Of a DNA stretch of 64,000 nucleotides, positions 18,488 through 27,636 are shown one piece after another. Positions within the stretch are counted from its first letter, which is position 1. The number at the start of each line of letters is the position of its first letter. A program made the position numbers and the translations under genes. Source of the stretch: Leisingera thetidis (GTDB lineage: Bacteria > Pseudomonadota > Alphaproteobacteria > Rhodobacterales > Rhodobacteraceae); contig NZ_CP109787.1 in NCBI RefSeq assembly GCF_025857195.1, positions 2,111,501-2,175,500 of the forward strand, written 5' to 3'. The notes below the pieces were generated by a model, which worked only from the letters and a program-made list of their open reading frames with translations, ran no database searches and had not been told where the DNA came from.

Positions 18488-21400
18488 TTGGCATCGTCGA
18501 TTGGGCCGCCGGCCGCGCCCGGATGGTCCTTGCGTTCATCGCAATCTCGCTGCTGGTCGGCGGCTTTGCCTATTCGATGCTGCCCAAGGAGGGCGAGCCG
18601 GACATCGAAATCCCCGCCCTGTTCATCTCGGTCCCCTTCCCCGGCATCTCGGCCGAGGACGCCGAAACCCTGATGGTCAAGGTGATGGAGACCGAGCTGG
18701 CCGATCTCGACGGGCTCGACAAGATGACCTCCACCGCTGCCGAGGGCTATGCCGGGGTGGCGCTGGAGTTCGAATTCGGCTGGGACAAGACCGCGATCAT
18801 GGCCGACGTGCGCGACGCCATGGACAAGGCCGAGGCGGAATTCCCCGACGGCGCCGAGAAATACTCGATCACCGAAATCAACTTCTCCGAATTCCCGATC
18901 GTCATCGTGAACCTGACCGGCGCCGTGCCGGAGCGCACGATGGCCCGCATCGCCAAGGAGTTGCAGGACGATCTTGAAGCGCTGGATGCGGTGCTGGAGG
19001 CCGGCATCGCCGGCAACCGCGACGAGATGGTCGAGGTGCTGATCGACCCGCTGCGGCTGGAGGCCTATAACGTCACCGCGCTGGAACTGATCAATGTCGT
19101 GCAGAACAACAACCAGCTGATTGCAGCCGGTGAGGTGGAATCCAGCCAGGGCTCCTTTTCCGTCAAGATCCCCTCCTCCTTTGACGAGGTGCAGGACATT
19201 TACCGGCTGCCCATCAAGACCAACGGCGACCGGGTGGTGACGCTTGGCGAACTGGCGCAGATCAACTTCACCTTCGAGGACCGCGAAGGCACCGCGCGTT
19301 TCAACGGCGAGGACACGGTCGCTCTGCAGGTGGTCAAGCGCAAGGGCTACAACGTCATCGACACCGTCAATCTGGTGAAGGCGACGCTGGAGGAATCCAA
19401 GGCAAAATGGCCGCCGGAACTGCAGGCCGCGGTTGAGGTCGGCACCTCCAACGACCAGAGCCGCGTGGTCGGCTCGATGGTCAGCCAGCTCGAAGGTTCG
19501 GTTCTGACGGCGGTGGCGCTGGTGATGATCGTCGTGCTCTCCGCGCTTGGCAGCCGGGCCGCGCTGCTGGTGGGCTTTGCGATCCCCACCTCCTTCCTGC
19601 TGTGCTTTGCCTTCCTGGCACTGATGGGCGTGACCATTTCCAACATGGTGATGTTCGGCCTGATCCTGGCCGTCGGCATGCTGGTGGACGGCGCCATCGT
19701 GATCGTTGAATACGCCGACAAGCGCATCCGCGAGGGCTCCGGCCCGATGCACGCCTATGTCGAGGCCGCACAGCGGATGTTCTGGCCGGTGGTGTCCTCC
19801 ACCGCCACCACGCTCTGCGCCTTCCTGCCGATGCTGTTCTGGCCCGGTGTGCCTGGCGAGTTCATGGGCATGCTGCCGGTCACCATGATCTTCGTGCTCT
19901 CGGCCTCGCTGCTGGTTGCGCTGATCTACCTGCCGGTGATCGGCGGCGTGACCGGCCGCGTCAGCCGCACCTTCGAAGGCGCCTCCCGCGCGCTGCGCGC
20001 GATCGCGCCCTGGTGGCTGCGTGCCGCCCTGGTGCCGGTTTCCATGTGGGGCATGTTCGCCGGCGCCATGCAGATGCTGAATCCCGCCTACCTGCTGGGC
20101 GAAAACGCCGGCGGTTTTGGCGCCCTGCTGTTTGGCGGGCTGGTCTTTACGCTGTCGTCCTTCGCCGCTTCCATCACCCTCAGCGCGGTCAAGATCGAGC
20201 GGGAGCAGAAGGAGGTCGTGCCCGGCTATCACCACACGCCCTTCGGCCATGTGATCAAGTTCATTGCCGGCAATCCGGTGATGCCGGTGGTGACCATTAT
20301 CGCCGTCGTGGTCGCCATCTCGGCTGTTTTCTCCGCCTACGGCGAGAACAACCGCGGCGTCGAATTCTTCGTGGATTCGGAACCGGAGCAGGCCTCGGCC
20401 TATGTCCGCGCCCGCGGCAACATCTCGCTGCACGAAAAGGACGAGATGGTCCGCGCCGCCGAAGACATCATCCTGCAGCACCATGCGGTGATCAACGTCT
20501 TCTCCTTTGCCGGTGACGGCGGCCTCAACACCGACAGCTCCGGCGCGCAGCTGCCGCCGGACACCATCGGCCAGGTGCAGTTCGAGATCATCCCCTGGGA
20601 AGACCGCCCGACCGAAAGCGAGCCGCTGGACGGCTGGTTCGGCGGGCTGATGAGCAAGTACCTGGGCTTTGAGAAAGAGATCATCGCCGCGGAGTACGAC
20701 GGCAACACCGTTCTGGATGAGCTGAACGCCGAAATGGCCAAGCTGCCCGGGTTCGAGGTTGAGGTCCGCGCCCTGGCGCAGGGTCCCGCCACCGGCAAGC
20801 CAGTCCACCTGCGGCTGCGCGGCGACGGCTGGGAGGATCTGACCGCCGCCGCCCTCACCGCGCGGGAGCATTTCGAAAACACCCCCGGCCTGATCCTGGT
20901 CGAAGACAGCCTGCCGCTGCCCGGCATAGACTGGCAGATCGACGTCGATGTCGAAAAGGCCGGCCGCTACGGCGCCGATGTGGCAACCGTGGGTGCGATG
21001 GTGCAGCTGGTCACCCGCGGCATCCTGCTGGACACCATGCGGGTCGACAGCTCGGACGAGGAAATCGACATCCGCGTCCGCCTGCCGGAACAGGACCGGG
21101 TGCTGTCGACGCTTGACAACCTCAAGGTCCGCACCAGTGACGGGCTGGTGCCGCTGTCGAATTTCATCACCCGCCAGCCGGTGCCGAAACTGGCGCAGAT
21201 CAACCGCATCGGCCAGGAGCGGTTCTATGACGTCAAGGCCGACGTGGAGCCGGGCCTCAGCAAGGCTGAGACAGTGGATCCGGAAACCGGCAGCAGCACC
21301 CGCCTCGCGCTGCTCAAGGAACTGCCGGACGGCACTGCCGCGGCTGGAGAAACTGTGACCGCGCCGAACGGCAAGACCCTGCAGCTGGTGCAGCTGACCG

Positions 21401-22317
21401 GTGCTGAAAGCCTGGACGCCCTCCAGGCTGCGCTGGACGGCGGCGCCAGGGTCAGCCCGGTGAACCCGAACGAGCGGATAGCCGTCCTCACCGAATGGCT
21501 GGAGACCGACCCGCTGCCGCGCAGCATCTCCTGGGAATGGACCGGTGACCAGGAGGAGCAGGCGGAATCCGGTGCCTTCCTGTCCAAGGCCTTTGCCGGC
21601 GCGCTGGCGCTGATGTTCGTGATCCTGCTGGCGCAGTTCAACAGCTTCTACAACTCGGTGCTGGTGCTGCTGGCGGTGGTGCTGTCGACCACCGGCGTGC
21701 TGATTGGCATGATGGTGATGCAGCAGCCGTTCTCGATCATCATGACCGGCACCGGCATCGTGGCGCTGGCGGGGATTGTGGTGAACAACAACATCGTGCT
21801 GATCGACACCTACCAGGAGTTCAGCCAGCAGATGCCGCGGATCGAAGCCATCATCCGCACCGCCGAGGCGCGCATCCGCCCGGTGCTGCTGACCACCATC
21901 ACCACGATGGCGGGCCTGACACCGATGATGTTCGGCATCAGCCTCGACTTCATCAACGGCGGCTATTCGATCGACAGCCCCACCGCGCTGTGGTGGAAAC
22001 AGCTGGCCACGGCAGTGGTCTTCGGCCTGGGCATCGCCACCGTGCTGACCCTGGTGGTGACACCCTCGCTGCTGGCGATCCGGGTGTGGTTCTCCACCTA
22101 CATGCAGATGCTGGGCAAGGCGTTGTCGCGGATCACCCGCGGCCGCTCCAGCCGCATCGCTCAGGACTCCAGACTGTTCAGAAAGGCACGCCAGCTGCCC
22201 ACAACCGAAATTCAGTGGGACAGCGGCGAACAGCAGGCAGCGGCAGAGGCCGGATCCTCCGGGGACCCCGAGCCCTCTCTGCCCTCCGCCGAAGACACGC
22301 TGCGCGCAGCAGAATGA
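18484..22317 (+). CDS. RND efflux transporter permease (AcrB-like, long form)
   Basis: Inner-membrane proton-driven efflux pump. 1277 residues, starting at GTG inside the overlap with the adaptor gene. Twelve helices in two halves are visible, with the large periplasmic loops between helices 1-2 and 7-8. The TM4 motif is VGMLVDGAIVIVEYADK (Asp at about 402). It is longer than the usual 1030-1050 because of an extra segment at about residues 930-1000 in the second periplasmic domain and a cytoplasmic, acidic C-terminal tail of about 60 residues. Normal composition, strong terminator downstream. Confidence 0.93.
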   Translation: MIGIVDWAAGRARMVLAFIAISLLVGGFAYSMLPKEGEPDIEIPALFISVPFPGISAEDAETLMVKVMETELADLDGLDKMTSTAAEGYAGVALEFEFGWDKTAIMADVRDAMDKAEAEFPDGAEKYSITEINFSEFPIVIVNLTGAVPERTMARIAKELQDDLEALDAVLEAGIAGNRDEMVEVLIDPLRLEAYNVTALELINVVQNNNQLIAAGEVESSQGSFSVKIPSSFDEVQDIYRLPIKTNGDRVVTLGELAQINFTFEDREGTARFNGEDTVALQVVKRKGYNVIDTVNLVKATLEESKAKWPPELQAAVEVGTSNDQSRVVGSMVSQLEGSVLTAVALVMIVVLSALGSRAALLVGFAIPTSFLLCFAFLALMGVTISNMVMFGLILAVGMLVDGAIVIVEYADKRIREGSGPMHAYVEAAQRMFWPVVSSTATTLCAFLPMLFWPGVPGEFMGMLPVTMIFVLSASLLVALIYLPVIGGVTGRVSRTFEGASRALRAIAPWWLRAALVPVSMWGMFAGAMQMLNPAYLLGENAGGFGALLFGGLVFTLSSFAASITLSAVKIEREQKEVVPGYHHTPFGHVIKFIAGNPVMPVVTIIAVVVAISAVFSAYGENNRGVEFFVDSEPEQASAYVRARGNISLHEKDEMVRAAEDIILQHHAVINVFSFAGDGGLNTDSSGAQLPPDTIGQVQFEIIPWEDRPTESEPLDGWFGGLMSKYLGFEKEIIAAEYDGNTVLDELNAEMAKLPGFEVEVRALAQGPATGKPVHLRLRGDGWEDLTAAALTAREHFENTPGLILVEDSLPLPGIDWQIDVDVEKAGRYGADVATVGAMVQLVTRGILLDTMRVDSSDEEIDIRVRLPEQDRVLSTLDNLKVRTSDGLVPLSNFITRQPVPKLAQINRIGQERFYDVKADVEPGLSKAETVDPETGSSTRLALLKELPDGTAAAGETVTAPNGKTLQLVQLTGAESLDALQAALDGGARVSPVNPNERIAVLTEWLETDPLPRSISWEWTGDQEEQAESGAFLSKAFAGALALMFVILLAQFNSFYNSVLVLLAVVLSTTGVLIGMMVMQQPFSIIMTGTGIVALAGIVVNNNIVLIDTYQEFSQQMPRIEAIIRTAEARIRPVLLTTITTMAGLTPMMFGISLDFINGGYSIDSPTALWWKQLATAVVFGLGIATVLTLVVTPSLLAIRVWFSTYMQMLGKALSRITRGRSSRIAQDSRLFRKARQLPTTEIQWDSGEQQAAAEAGSSGDPEPSLPSAEDTLRAAE

Positions 22318-22322
22318 TCAGT

Positions 22323-22350
22323 GCCCCGCCCGGCCCGGCGGGGCATTTCT
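22323..22350 (+). terminator. Terminator after the RND operon
   Basis: GCCCCGCC (22323-22330) and GGCGGGGC (22337-22344) with a six-base loop, five bases after the stop and followed by ATTTCT. Confidence 0.8.
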
Positions 22351-22975
22351 CTATCAGGGCCAGTTGTGTCAAGCGCGGTGAACTGCCAACTCTGCTGCGC
22401 GTGACAGACCGGACTTTTGCCGCACGCGCGGCCTGCCTGGCCCGGCCGCAACTGCGGCGGCGCGCACCGATCAGGTTCTGCAAAGCTTGGCCGCATGTCG
22501 CAAAGGGCGCGCCGGCCGGTTCCCCGGCGTGCAGGATCCTGCAATACCCACAAGCTTTCGGCGGCCCGGCTGAGTTGGCTGGCAGCATACCGTCTGCGAT
22601 GTTCAAGGTATCCAGCAGCGCCTGAGGACATTTTCAAGAACGGCATGGGGTGACAGACTGCATTTCCCTTCTCTGAAAAGCTCACAGCTGACACCGACAC
22701 GAGCCTTTCACAGGCACTGAGGGAAGGTCCGCTTTAGCATCCGGCGCATGTTGCAAAGGTGCCGGTGCGCTGCCGCCGCGGGCGGGTCACGGCTCAATGG
22801 CTGCCAGCCGCGGGCACCTGGGCTGGCTGGCAGAAATTTGTTACCGTTGACGCGCCGCCGGTCCGGGTCAGTCCCCGGCAGACGGGCTGCCACGCTTCGG
22901 GACCGGTGCGCAAGCTGCCATAAAGCAGGCAGCCGGACGGGATTTCTGCTACCCTGCCCGCAGGAGGGGATGCGG
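22351..22975. other. 625-base region without a recognisable gene
   Basis: Between the RND terminator and the cyclase/hydrolase gene. It has no ORF with a ribosome site, no tRNA and no obvious insertion-sequence ends. Open frames on both strands look like GC-rich noise. It may contain a decayed gene or a dispersed intergenic repeat, but I cannot show this from one window. The last 20 bases hold the AGGAGG ribosome site of the next gene. Confidence 0.45.
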
Positions 22976-24370
22976 ATGGAACGCCGGCTTGCAGCAATAC
23001 TGGCATCGGACATGGTCGGCTACTCCCGGCTGATGGAAATGGACGACGAGGCGACGCTTGCCCGCCAGAAACAGCACCGGCGCGAATTGATCGATCCCGC
23101 GATCACGCAGAACCGGGGGCGGATTGTCAAAACCACCGGCGACGGGCTGATCGCCGAATTCGTGTCGGCCCAGGACGCCGTGCGATGTGCCCTTGGCATC
23201 CAGCAGGAAATGACCGGACGCGAGACTGCACAGGCGGACGAACAGAAGATCAAGTACCGGGTCGGCATCAGCCTGGGCGATGTCATCTTTGACGAGGCCG
23301 ACATGTACGGCGATGGCGTCAATGTCGCGGCACGCCTGGAAGGTCTGGCCCGGCCGGGCGGTGTCTGCATTTCCGACATCGTCTATCAGACGGTGCAGGC
23401 CCGGGTCGCCAGCGGCTTCAGGGATCTCGGCAGCCAGCGGGTCAAAAACATCTCACGCCCGGTGCGGGTCTGGCAGTGGGTTCCGGACCAGGCGCCGGAA
23501 CATCCGAAATCCCACCTGGCGCACAGTCAGCAGGTCTCCTTCTGCGTCAGCGCGGACGGCACCCATATCGCCTATGCCAGCGTGGGTGAAGGCCCGCCCG
23601 TGCTGCGGGCACCGCATTGGCTCAACCATATCGAATACGAATGGCAAAGCCCCTTCATGTCGCCCTTTCTGACCCGCTTTGCCCGCGACCACCGGCTGGT
23701 GCGTTTCGACCAGCGCGGCAACGGGCTGTCGGATTGGGATACCGGCCGCGTCAGCGCCGCCGCCATGATCGAGGACATGGAAGCAGTTGCCGCGGCGGCG
23801 GGCCTCAGCCGCTTTGCGCTTTTCGGCATCAGCCAAGGCGCAGCCTTTGCCATCGACTATGCCAGCAGGCACCCGGAGCAGGTGGCCTGCCTGGTCCTGT
23901 TCGGCGGCTACGTCCAGGGGCGCATTGCACGCAACACTCCGGAAGAGAAGAAGATGTACGAAACCGCCCTGATGATGATCCGCGAGGGCTGGGGGTCGGA
24001 CACGCCCGTCTACCGGAATTTCTTCACCTCCGCCTTCCTGCCTGATGCGCCGCTTGCCGTGCAGGACAGTTTCGACGAATTGCAAAGAGTCACCGTCACC
24101 CCGGAGAACGCAGCCCGGATCTACCGGATGAACAGCCGGATCGATGTCTGTGCCCTGGCCCGGCAGCTGAGGGTGCCAACCCTCGTCCTGCATTTCACCG
24201 GCGACAGGGTGGTGCCGGTCAGCCAGGGCCAGCTGACAGCCAGGCTGATCCAAGGCGCGCGCTTTGCCGAGCTGCCGGGCAGCAACCACATCGGTATCGA
24301 AGGCCAGCCGGGATTCGACCAGTTCTTTGATGCGGTGGAACCGTTCATCCGTCACCACCTCCGGCAATGA
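22976..24370 (+). CDS. Class III adenylate/guanylate cyclase fused to an alpha/beta hydrolase
   Basis: 464-residue two-domain protein. Residues 1-175 form a class III nucleotide cyclase catalytic domain: RRLAAILASDMVGYSRLME with the metal-binding Asp, TTGDGLIAEF, and YGDGVNVAARLEGLA. Residues from about 195 are an alpha/beta hydrolase: FDQRGNGLSDWD, the nucleophile elbow GISQG (Ser about 286), a late Asp in HFTGDRVVP and His in LPGSNHIG. I start at the ATG at 22976, eight bases after AGGAGG (22962-22967); the ATG at 22970 is too close. The cyclase presumably makes cAMP; the hydrolase substrate is unknown. Confidence 0.85.
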   Translation: MERRLAAILASDMVGYSRLMEMDDEATLARQKQHRRELIDPAITQNRGRIVKTTGDGLIAEFVSAQDAVRCALGIQQEMTGRETAQADEQKIKYRVGISLGDVIFDEADMYGDGVNVAARLEGLARPGGVCISDIVYQTVQARVASGFRDLGSQRVKNISRPVRVWQWVPDQAPEHPKSHLAHSQQVSFCVSADGTHIAYASVGEGPPVLRAPHWLNHIEYEWQSPFMSPFLTRFARDHRLVRFDQRGNGLSDWDTGRVSAAAMIEDMEAVAAAAGLSRFALFGISQGAAFAIDYASRHPEQVACLVLFGGYVQGRIARNTPEEKKMYETALMMIREGWGSDTPVYRNFFTSAFLPDAPLAVQDSFDELQRVTVTPENAARIYRMNSRIDVCALARQLRVPTLVLHFTGDRVVPVSQGQLTARLIQGARFAELPGSNHIGIEGQPGFDQFFDAVEPFIRHHLRQ

Positions 24371-24371
24371 A

Positions 24372-24394
24372 AAGCCCCTCGGCAAGCGGGGCTT
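24372..24394. terminator. Bidirectional terminator between convergent genes
   Basis: AAGCCCC (24372-24378) and GGGGCTT (24388-24394). On the minus strand it is followed by TTTCATT, so it can end both the cyclase/hydrolase gene and the small secreted-protein gene. Confidence 0.65.
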
Positions 24395-24422
24395 ACGCAA
24401 ACCGCCGAAGCTGTGGGCGGCG

Positions 24423-24746
24423 TCAGTCGGTAAAGGTGTACTCGCCCAGGTCGCACAGATCGAGCCCGTAGTCCTCTGCCTCGGACCCGTCCGCAAAACT
24501 GCCGCGGATGTCGTAAACGCAAGTCGTTGCGCCATCGGCGATCAACACCCCGATTTCATAGCCCGGCGCCAGATAGCCGCCGTCTATCAGGTTGTCTTCC
24601 CAGCTGCCCGACGAGGCGGGAGACACGTTGAACTCAACCAGATCGGCGCTGCTGTCGTTGATCAGCAGGAAATCCAAATCCTCGGCAAAGGCCGGGGCCT
24701 GCAAGGCGAGCAAAGCGGCAGCAGCGGCGGTCAGAAGTGTCTTCAT
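24423..24746 (-). CDS. Small secreted acidic protein, unknown function
   Basis: 107 residues with a clear signal peptide (MKTLLTAAAAALLALQAPAFA, cleavage expected after AFA). The mature part is acidic and beta-rich, with the pattern LLINDSSADLVEFNVSP, SWEDNLIDGGYLAPG, CVYDIRGSFADGSEAE and LCDLGEYTF. Two cysteines could form a disulfide. I recognise this pattern from uncharacterised periplasmic proteins in cyanobacteria and alphaproteobacteria but know no function for it. It appears monocistronic, with its own terminator. Confidence 0.75.
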   Translation of the reverse strand: MKTLLTAAAAALLALQAPAFAEDLDFLLINDSSADLVEFNVSPASSGSWEDNLIDGGYLAPGYEIGVLIADGATTCVYDIRGSFADGSEAEDYGLDLCDLGEYTFTD

Positions 24747-25392
24747 CTAGTTTTCCTTTTCTTTCGGGCAGGCAGGCGCCGGTGCCGCTGCTCCCTGGAG
24801 TGCCGACACTCTAGAGCCAGCTTTCCACCGGTCAATGGGAAACCGGCTGGCAGATTTCTCCGGGCGCCCTCCCCGGCCCGGCCGGCCCGCGCGGCAGTCC
24901 TCCGGCATCTATGGGCGGCAGCTTTTACCCCGCCAGGTTGGACGTGAACCCTTCAAGTTGCAAATGCAGAAAAACCGCAGATTTGATTCGCAGCCCCCAG
25001 CCAAGGGTGCTTGGATCCATCAGCTGACCGATCAGAACCCGGCCCTTTTTACCGCAGTAATTCATAAAATCCTTTTGGGTGCCCATCCTCAACGGACGCC
25101 GGATCCGGTATCCGGCTGAAGGCAGCTAAACCTTTGCAAACAAACACAACACCCCAGCCCCCGGTATGACTTCGAAGCGCTTCATCCGCTTCCAGCGCCC
25201 ATTCCGCGAGCACGTTACGGGAAAAACGCGTAAATCTTGCGCATTCTCATCCGGAAAATACCGGCGCCCCGCCATTCCGCCGGACCAGATTCACTACATG
25301 AGTTCACGCAATCTTATTTTCTGTATGCAAATCAGCATTCGGAGCTTCCGGTTTCCCGCTCCAAGTACTCCTTCTGGTTGGGGAAAAGAAAA
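24747..25392. other. 646-base divergent intergenic region before the chemoreceptor gene
   Basis: It separates the secreted-protein gene from the chemoreceptor gene and includes AT-rich tracts near 24955-25080. An inverted repeat GCCGGAT (25098-25104) / ATCCGGC (25110-25116) is present. A frame at 25166-25423 is open but has no ribosome site and overlaps the receptor start, so I do not call it. No RNA gene was recognised. Confidence 0.45.
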
Positions 25393-27561
25393 ATGTCATT
25401 ACGTTCACAAATCCTTGCACTGATCGCGGTCCCGTTCATCGCACTGGCCGGCATCGGCGGTTTCAAGGCCTATTCGGATTGGGGCCGCTTTCAAAGTGCA
25501 CAGGTCACGCAGGTCAAAACGCAGGAATCCGTGGCGCTGATGGAGGTTGTCCACTACATGCAGGTCGAGCGCGGACTGTCTGCCGTCTACCTGTCGAGCA
25601 GCGGAAAATCTGCCGCCGCAGAGCTGGAAGCCGCCCGCACCAAGGTGGACGAAGCGGTGCGGAATGTCCCCGGCACCGCGGCCGGCACGCTCAAGCATCT
25701 GGAGCCGCTGGCCTCTTTGCGCGATGCCGTGACCAGCCTGAACCTCGAGCCCGGCCAGATGGGCGTCCGTTACTCCGGCACAATCGCCGGCATCCTGCGC
25801 GATGTCAGCGCACAGCTGCTGCATCAGCAGAACGCCGGGCTGGCGCAGCTCGGCTCCGGACTCGTCAATCTTGCCTATGCCAAGGAAGCCGCAGGCCAGC
25901 AGCGCGCCGCCGGTGCCGCCGGATTCAGCCAGGGCAGTTTCAGCCTGGACACCTACCGCTGGTTCACCCGCACGGGAGCGGTTGAGAAGCAGCTTATCGA
26001 CATTGCAGCGCTGGCCTTCGGCCCGGCACTTCCCGGACTGGACTTGCGCGCAGACCTGGCCGCCACCGGCCTGCCCGGCATCCGCGAGCAGGTTCTGAAC
26101 GCCGGCCCCGGCACCCCGGCGCCGGACTATCCCGCCACTGGCTGGTTTGACCGGGCAACACGCTGGGTCGGCTCGCTGCACGGCATTGAGAACACCGTAA
26201 CAGGCACGATGATTGCCATCGCAAAAGAAGAGGCAGGCGAGGCCCGGCAGGCACTGATCGTGACGCTGGCCGCGCTGGCCGCCTCGCTGATTGCCAGCGG
26301 TCTCATCGGCCTGCGCCTGATCACCGCCTTCACCAGGCAATTCGGCGCTCTGCAGGGCGATCTGAACAGGCTGGCACGCAAGGAATTCGACTTCAAGCCG
26401 GCCTACCTGGAGGCCAGAACCGAAGTTGGCGAGCTCAGCCGCGCAATGGAACAGACCCGCACCGCGCTGGCGGCGGCCGAAGAAAAGCTGGCTTCCATCG
26501 AGGCCAGTCGCATTGCCGACCGCGGTGCGGTTGTGGGCATGCTGGACGACCATCTCGCCCGCCTTTCCAGCCGCGATCTCGACTGCACGATCGAGGAGAC
26601 CTTCCCGGAGGAATACGAGCAGCTGCGCCAGAGCTTCAACACCACAGTGGCGACACTGAAGGAGACCATCGAACACGTGATTGCGGCAACCAGCAGCATC
26701 CACAACGGCGCAACCGAGATCAGCACGGCGTCGGACGACCTGTCGAACCGCACCGAAAGCCAGGCCGCCACGCTGGAAGAAACCGCCGCGGCGCTGGAAC
26801 AGCTGACTGCCTCGGTGAAATCCTCGGCTGATGGTGCCCGAGATGTCGAACATACCATGCAGGAAGCCCGCCACGAGGCCGAATCCAGCGGCGAAGTGGT
26901 GCGCAATGCGGTGTCCGCGATGACAGAAATCGAACAGTCCTCGGTCAAGATCTCGCAGATCATCTCGGTGATCGACGACATCGCTTTCCAGACCAACTTG
27001 CTGGCGCTGAATGCGGGCGTCGAGGCCGCGCGGGCGGGAGAGGCCGGCAAAGGCTTTGCTGTGGTCGCAAGCGAAGTGCGGGCACTGGCGCAGCGCTCTG
27101 CCGATGCCGCAACCGAGATCAAGACCTTGATCAGCGACAGTTCCAAGCATGTGAAGCAGGGGGTCGAGCTGGTGGGCGAAACCGGCGAAGCGCTGACCAG
27201 CATCGTCGGCCGCGTCAACGCCATTTCGGAACTGGTCTCCAACATCGCCGAAGGCGCCGCCGAACAGTCTACCGGCCTCAGCGAGATCAACACCGGCGTC
27301 AGCCAGCTGGATCAGGTCACCCAGCAGAATGCGGCCATGGTCGAGGAGGCCACCGCAGCGGGGCACATGCTGCACACTGATGCGGGCAAGCTGGCAGAGT
27401 TGATGGGCCAGTTCAAAATAGCAGGGGCCGCGGTTTCCATCGTCCGCAAGGCCGCCCCGGCAGAGCCCGCCGCGCCAAGTGCCCACGGCGAACAGATCGA
27501 ATTCGGCACGGCTGTTCCGATGCCCGCCAAGACGGCCAATGCCGGCTGGGAAGACTTCTGA
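25393..27561 (+). CDS. Methyl-accepting chemotaxis protein with NIT-type sensor domain and C-terminal pentapeptide
   Basis: 722-residue transmembrane chemoreceptor. N-terminal helix (ILALIAVPFIALAGIGGF), then a helical periplasmic domain that resembles the nitrate/nitrite-sensing NIT domain (SVALMEVVHYMQVERGLSAV, about 46-65). A second helix (about 288-312), a HAMP region and the signalling domain with the hairpin tip IDDIAFQTNLLALNAGVEAA follow. The protein ends in GWEDF, a tethering pentapeptide of the xWxxF type used to recruit CheR/CheB. The start is the ATG at 25393, where the membrane helix begins; earlier in-frame codons are not signal-like. No other chemotaxis genes are nearby. Confidence 0.9.
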   Translation: MSLRSQILALIAVPFIALAGIGGFKAYSDWGRFQSAQVTQVKTQESVALMEVVHYMQVERGLSAVYLSSSGKSAAAELEAARTKVDEAVRNVPGTAAGTLKHLEPLASLRDAVTSLNLEPGQMGVRYSGTIAGILRDVSAQLLHQQNAGLAQLGSGLVNLAYAKEAAGQQRAAGAAGFSQGSFSLDTYRWFTRTGAVEKQLIDIAALAFGPALPGLDLRADLAATGLPGIREQVLNAGPGTPAPDYPATGWFDRATRWVGSLHGIENTVTGTMIAIAKEEAGEARQALIVTLAALAASLIASGLIGLRLITAFTRQFGALQGDLNRLARKEFDFKPAYLEARTEVGELSRAMEQTRTALAAAEEKLASIEASRIADRGAVVGMLDDHLARLSSRDLDCTIEETFPEEYEQLRQSFNTTVATLKETIEHVIAATSSIHNGATEISTASDDLSNRTESQAATLEETAAALEQLTASVKSSADGARDVEHTMQEARHEAESSGEVVRNAVSAMTEIEQSSVKISQIISVIDDIAFQTNLLALNAGVEAARAGEAGKGFAVVASEVRALAQRSADAATEIKTLISDSSKHVKQGVELVGETGEALTSIVGRVNAISELVSNIAEGAAEQSTGLSEINTGVSQLDQVTQQNAAMVEEATAAGHMLHTDAGKLAELMGQFKIAGAAVSIVRKAAPAEPAAPSAHGEQIEFGTAVPMPAKTANAGWEDF

Positions 27562-27588
27562 CCCCCTGCCAAAAGCACAAAACGGAAA

Positions 27589-27615
27589 AGGCCGGTCCTG
27601 GGACCGGCCTGTTTT
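27589..27615. terminator. Bidirectional terminator between chemoreceptor and ABC exporter genes
   Basis: AGGCCGGTC (27589-27597) and GACCGGCCT (27602-27610) with a four-base loop. It is followed by GTTTT on the plus strand and CCTTTTCCGTTTTG on the minus strand, so it serves both convergent genes. Confidence 0.8.
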
Positions 27616-27636
27616 GCCGCAGATGCGCTGGAGCCG

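Noticed and set aside
18466..20871. Minus-strand open frame of about 800 codons opposite the RND permease
   Set aside because: Antisense shadow of a gene with strong G/C third positions; the His/Gln/Asp-rich product has no recognisable motif.
25166..25423. 85-codon plus-strand frame before the chemoreceptor gene
   Set aside because: No ribosome site, no coding bias, and it overlaps the receptor start in another frame.
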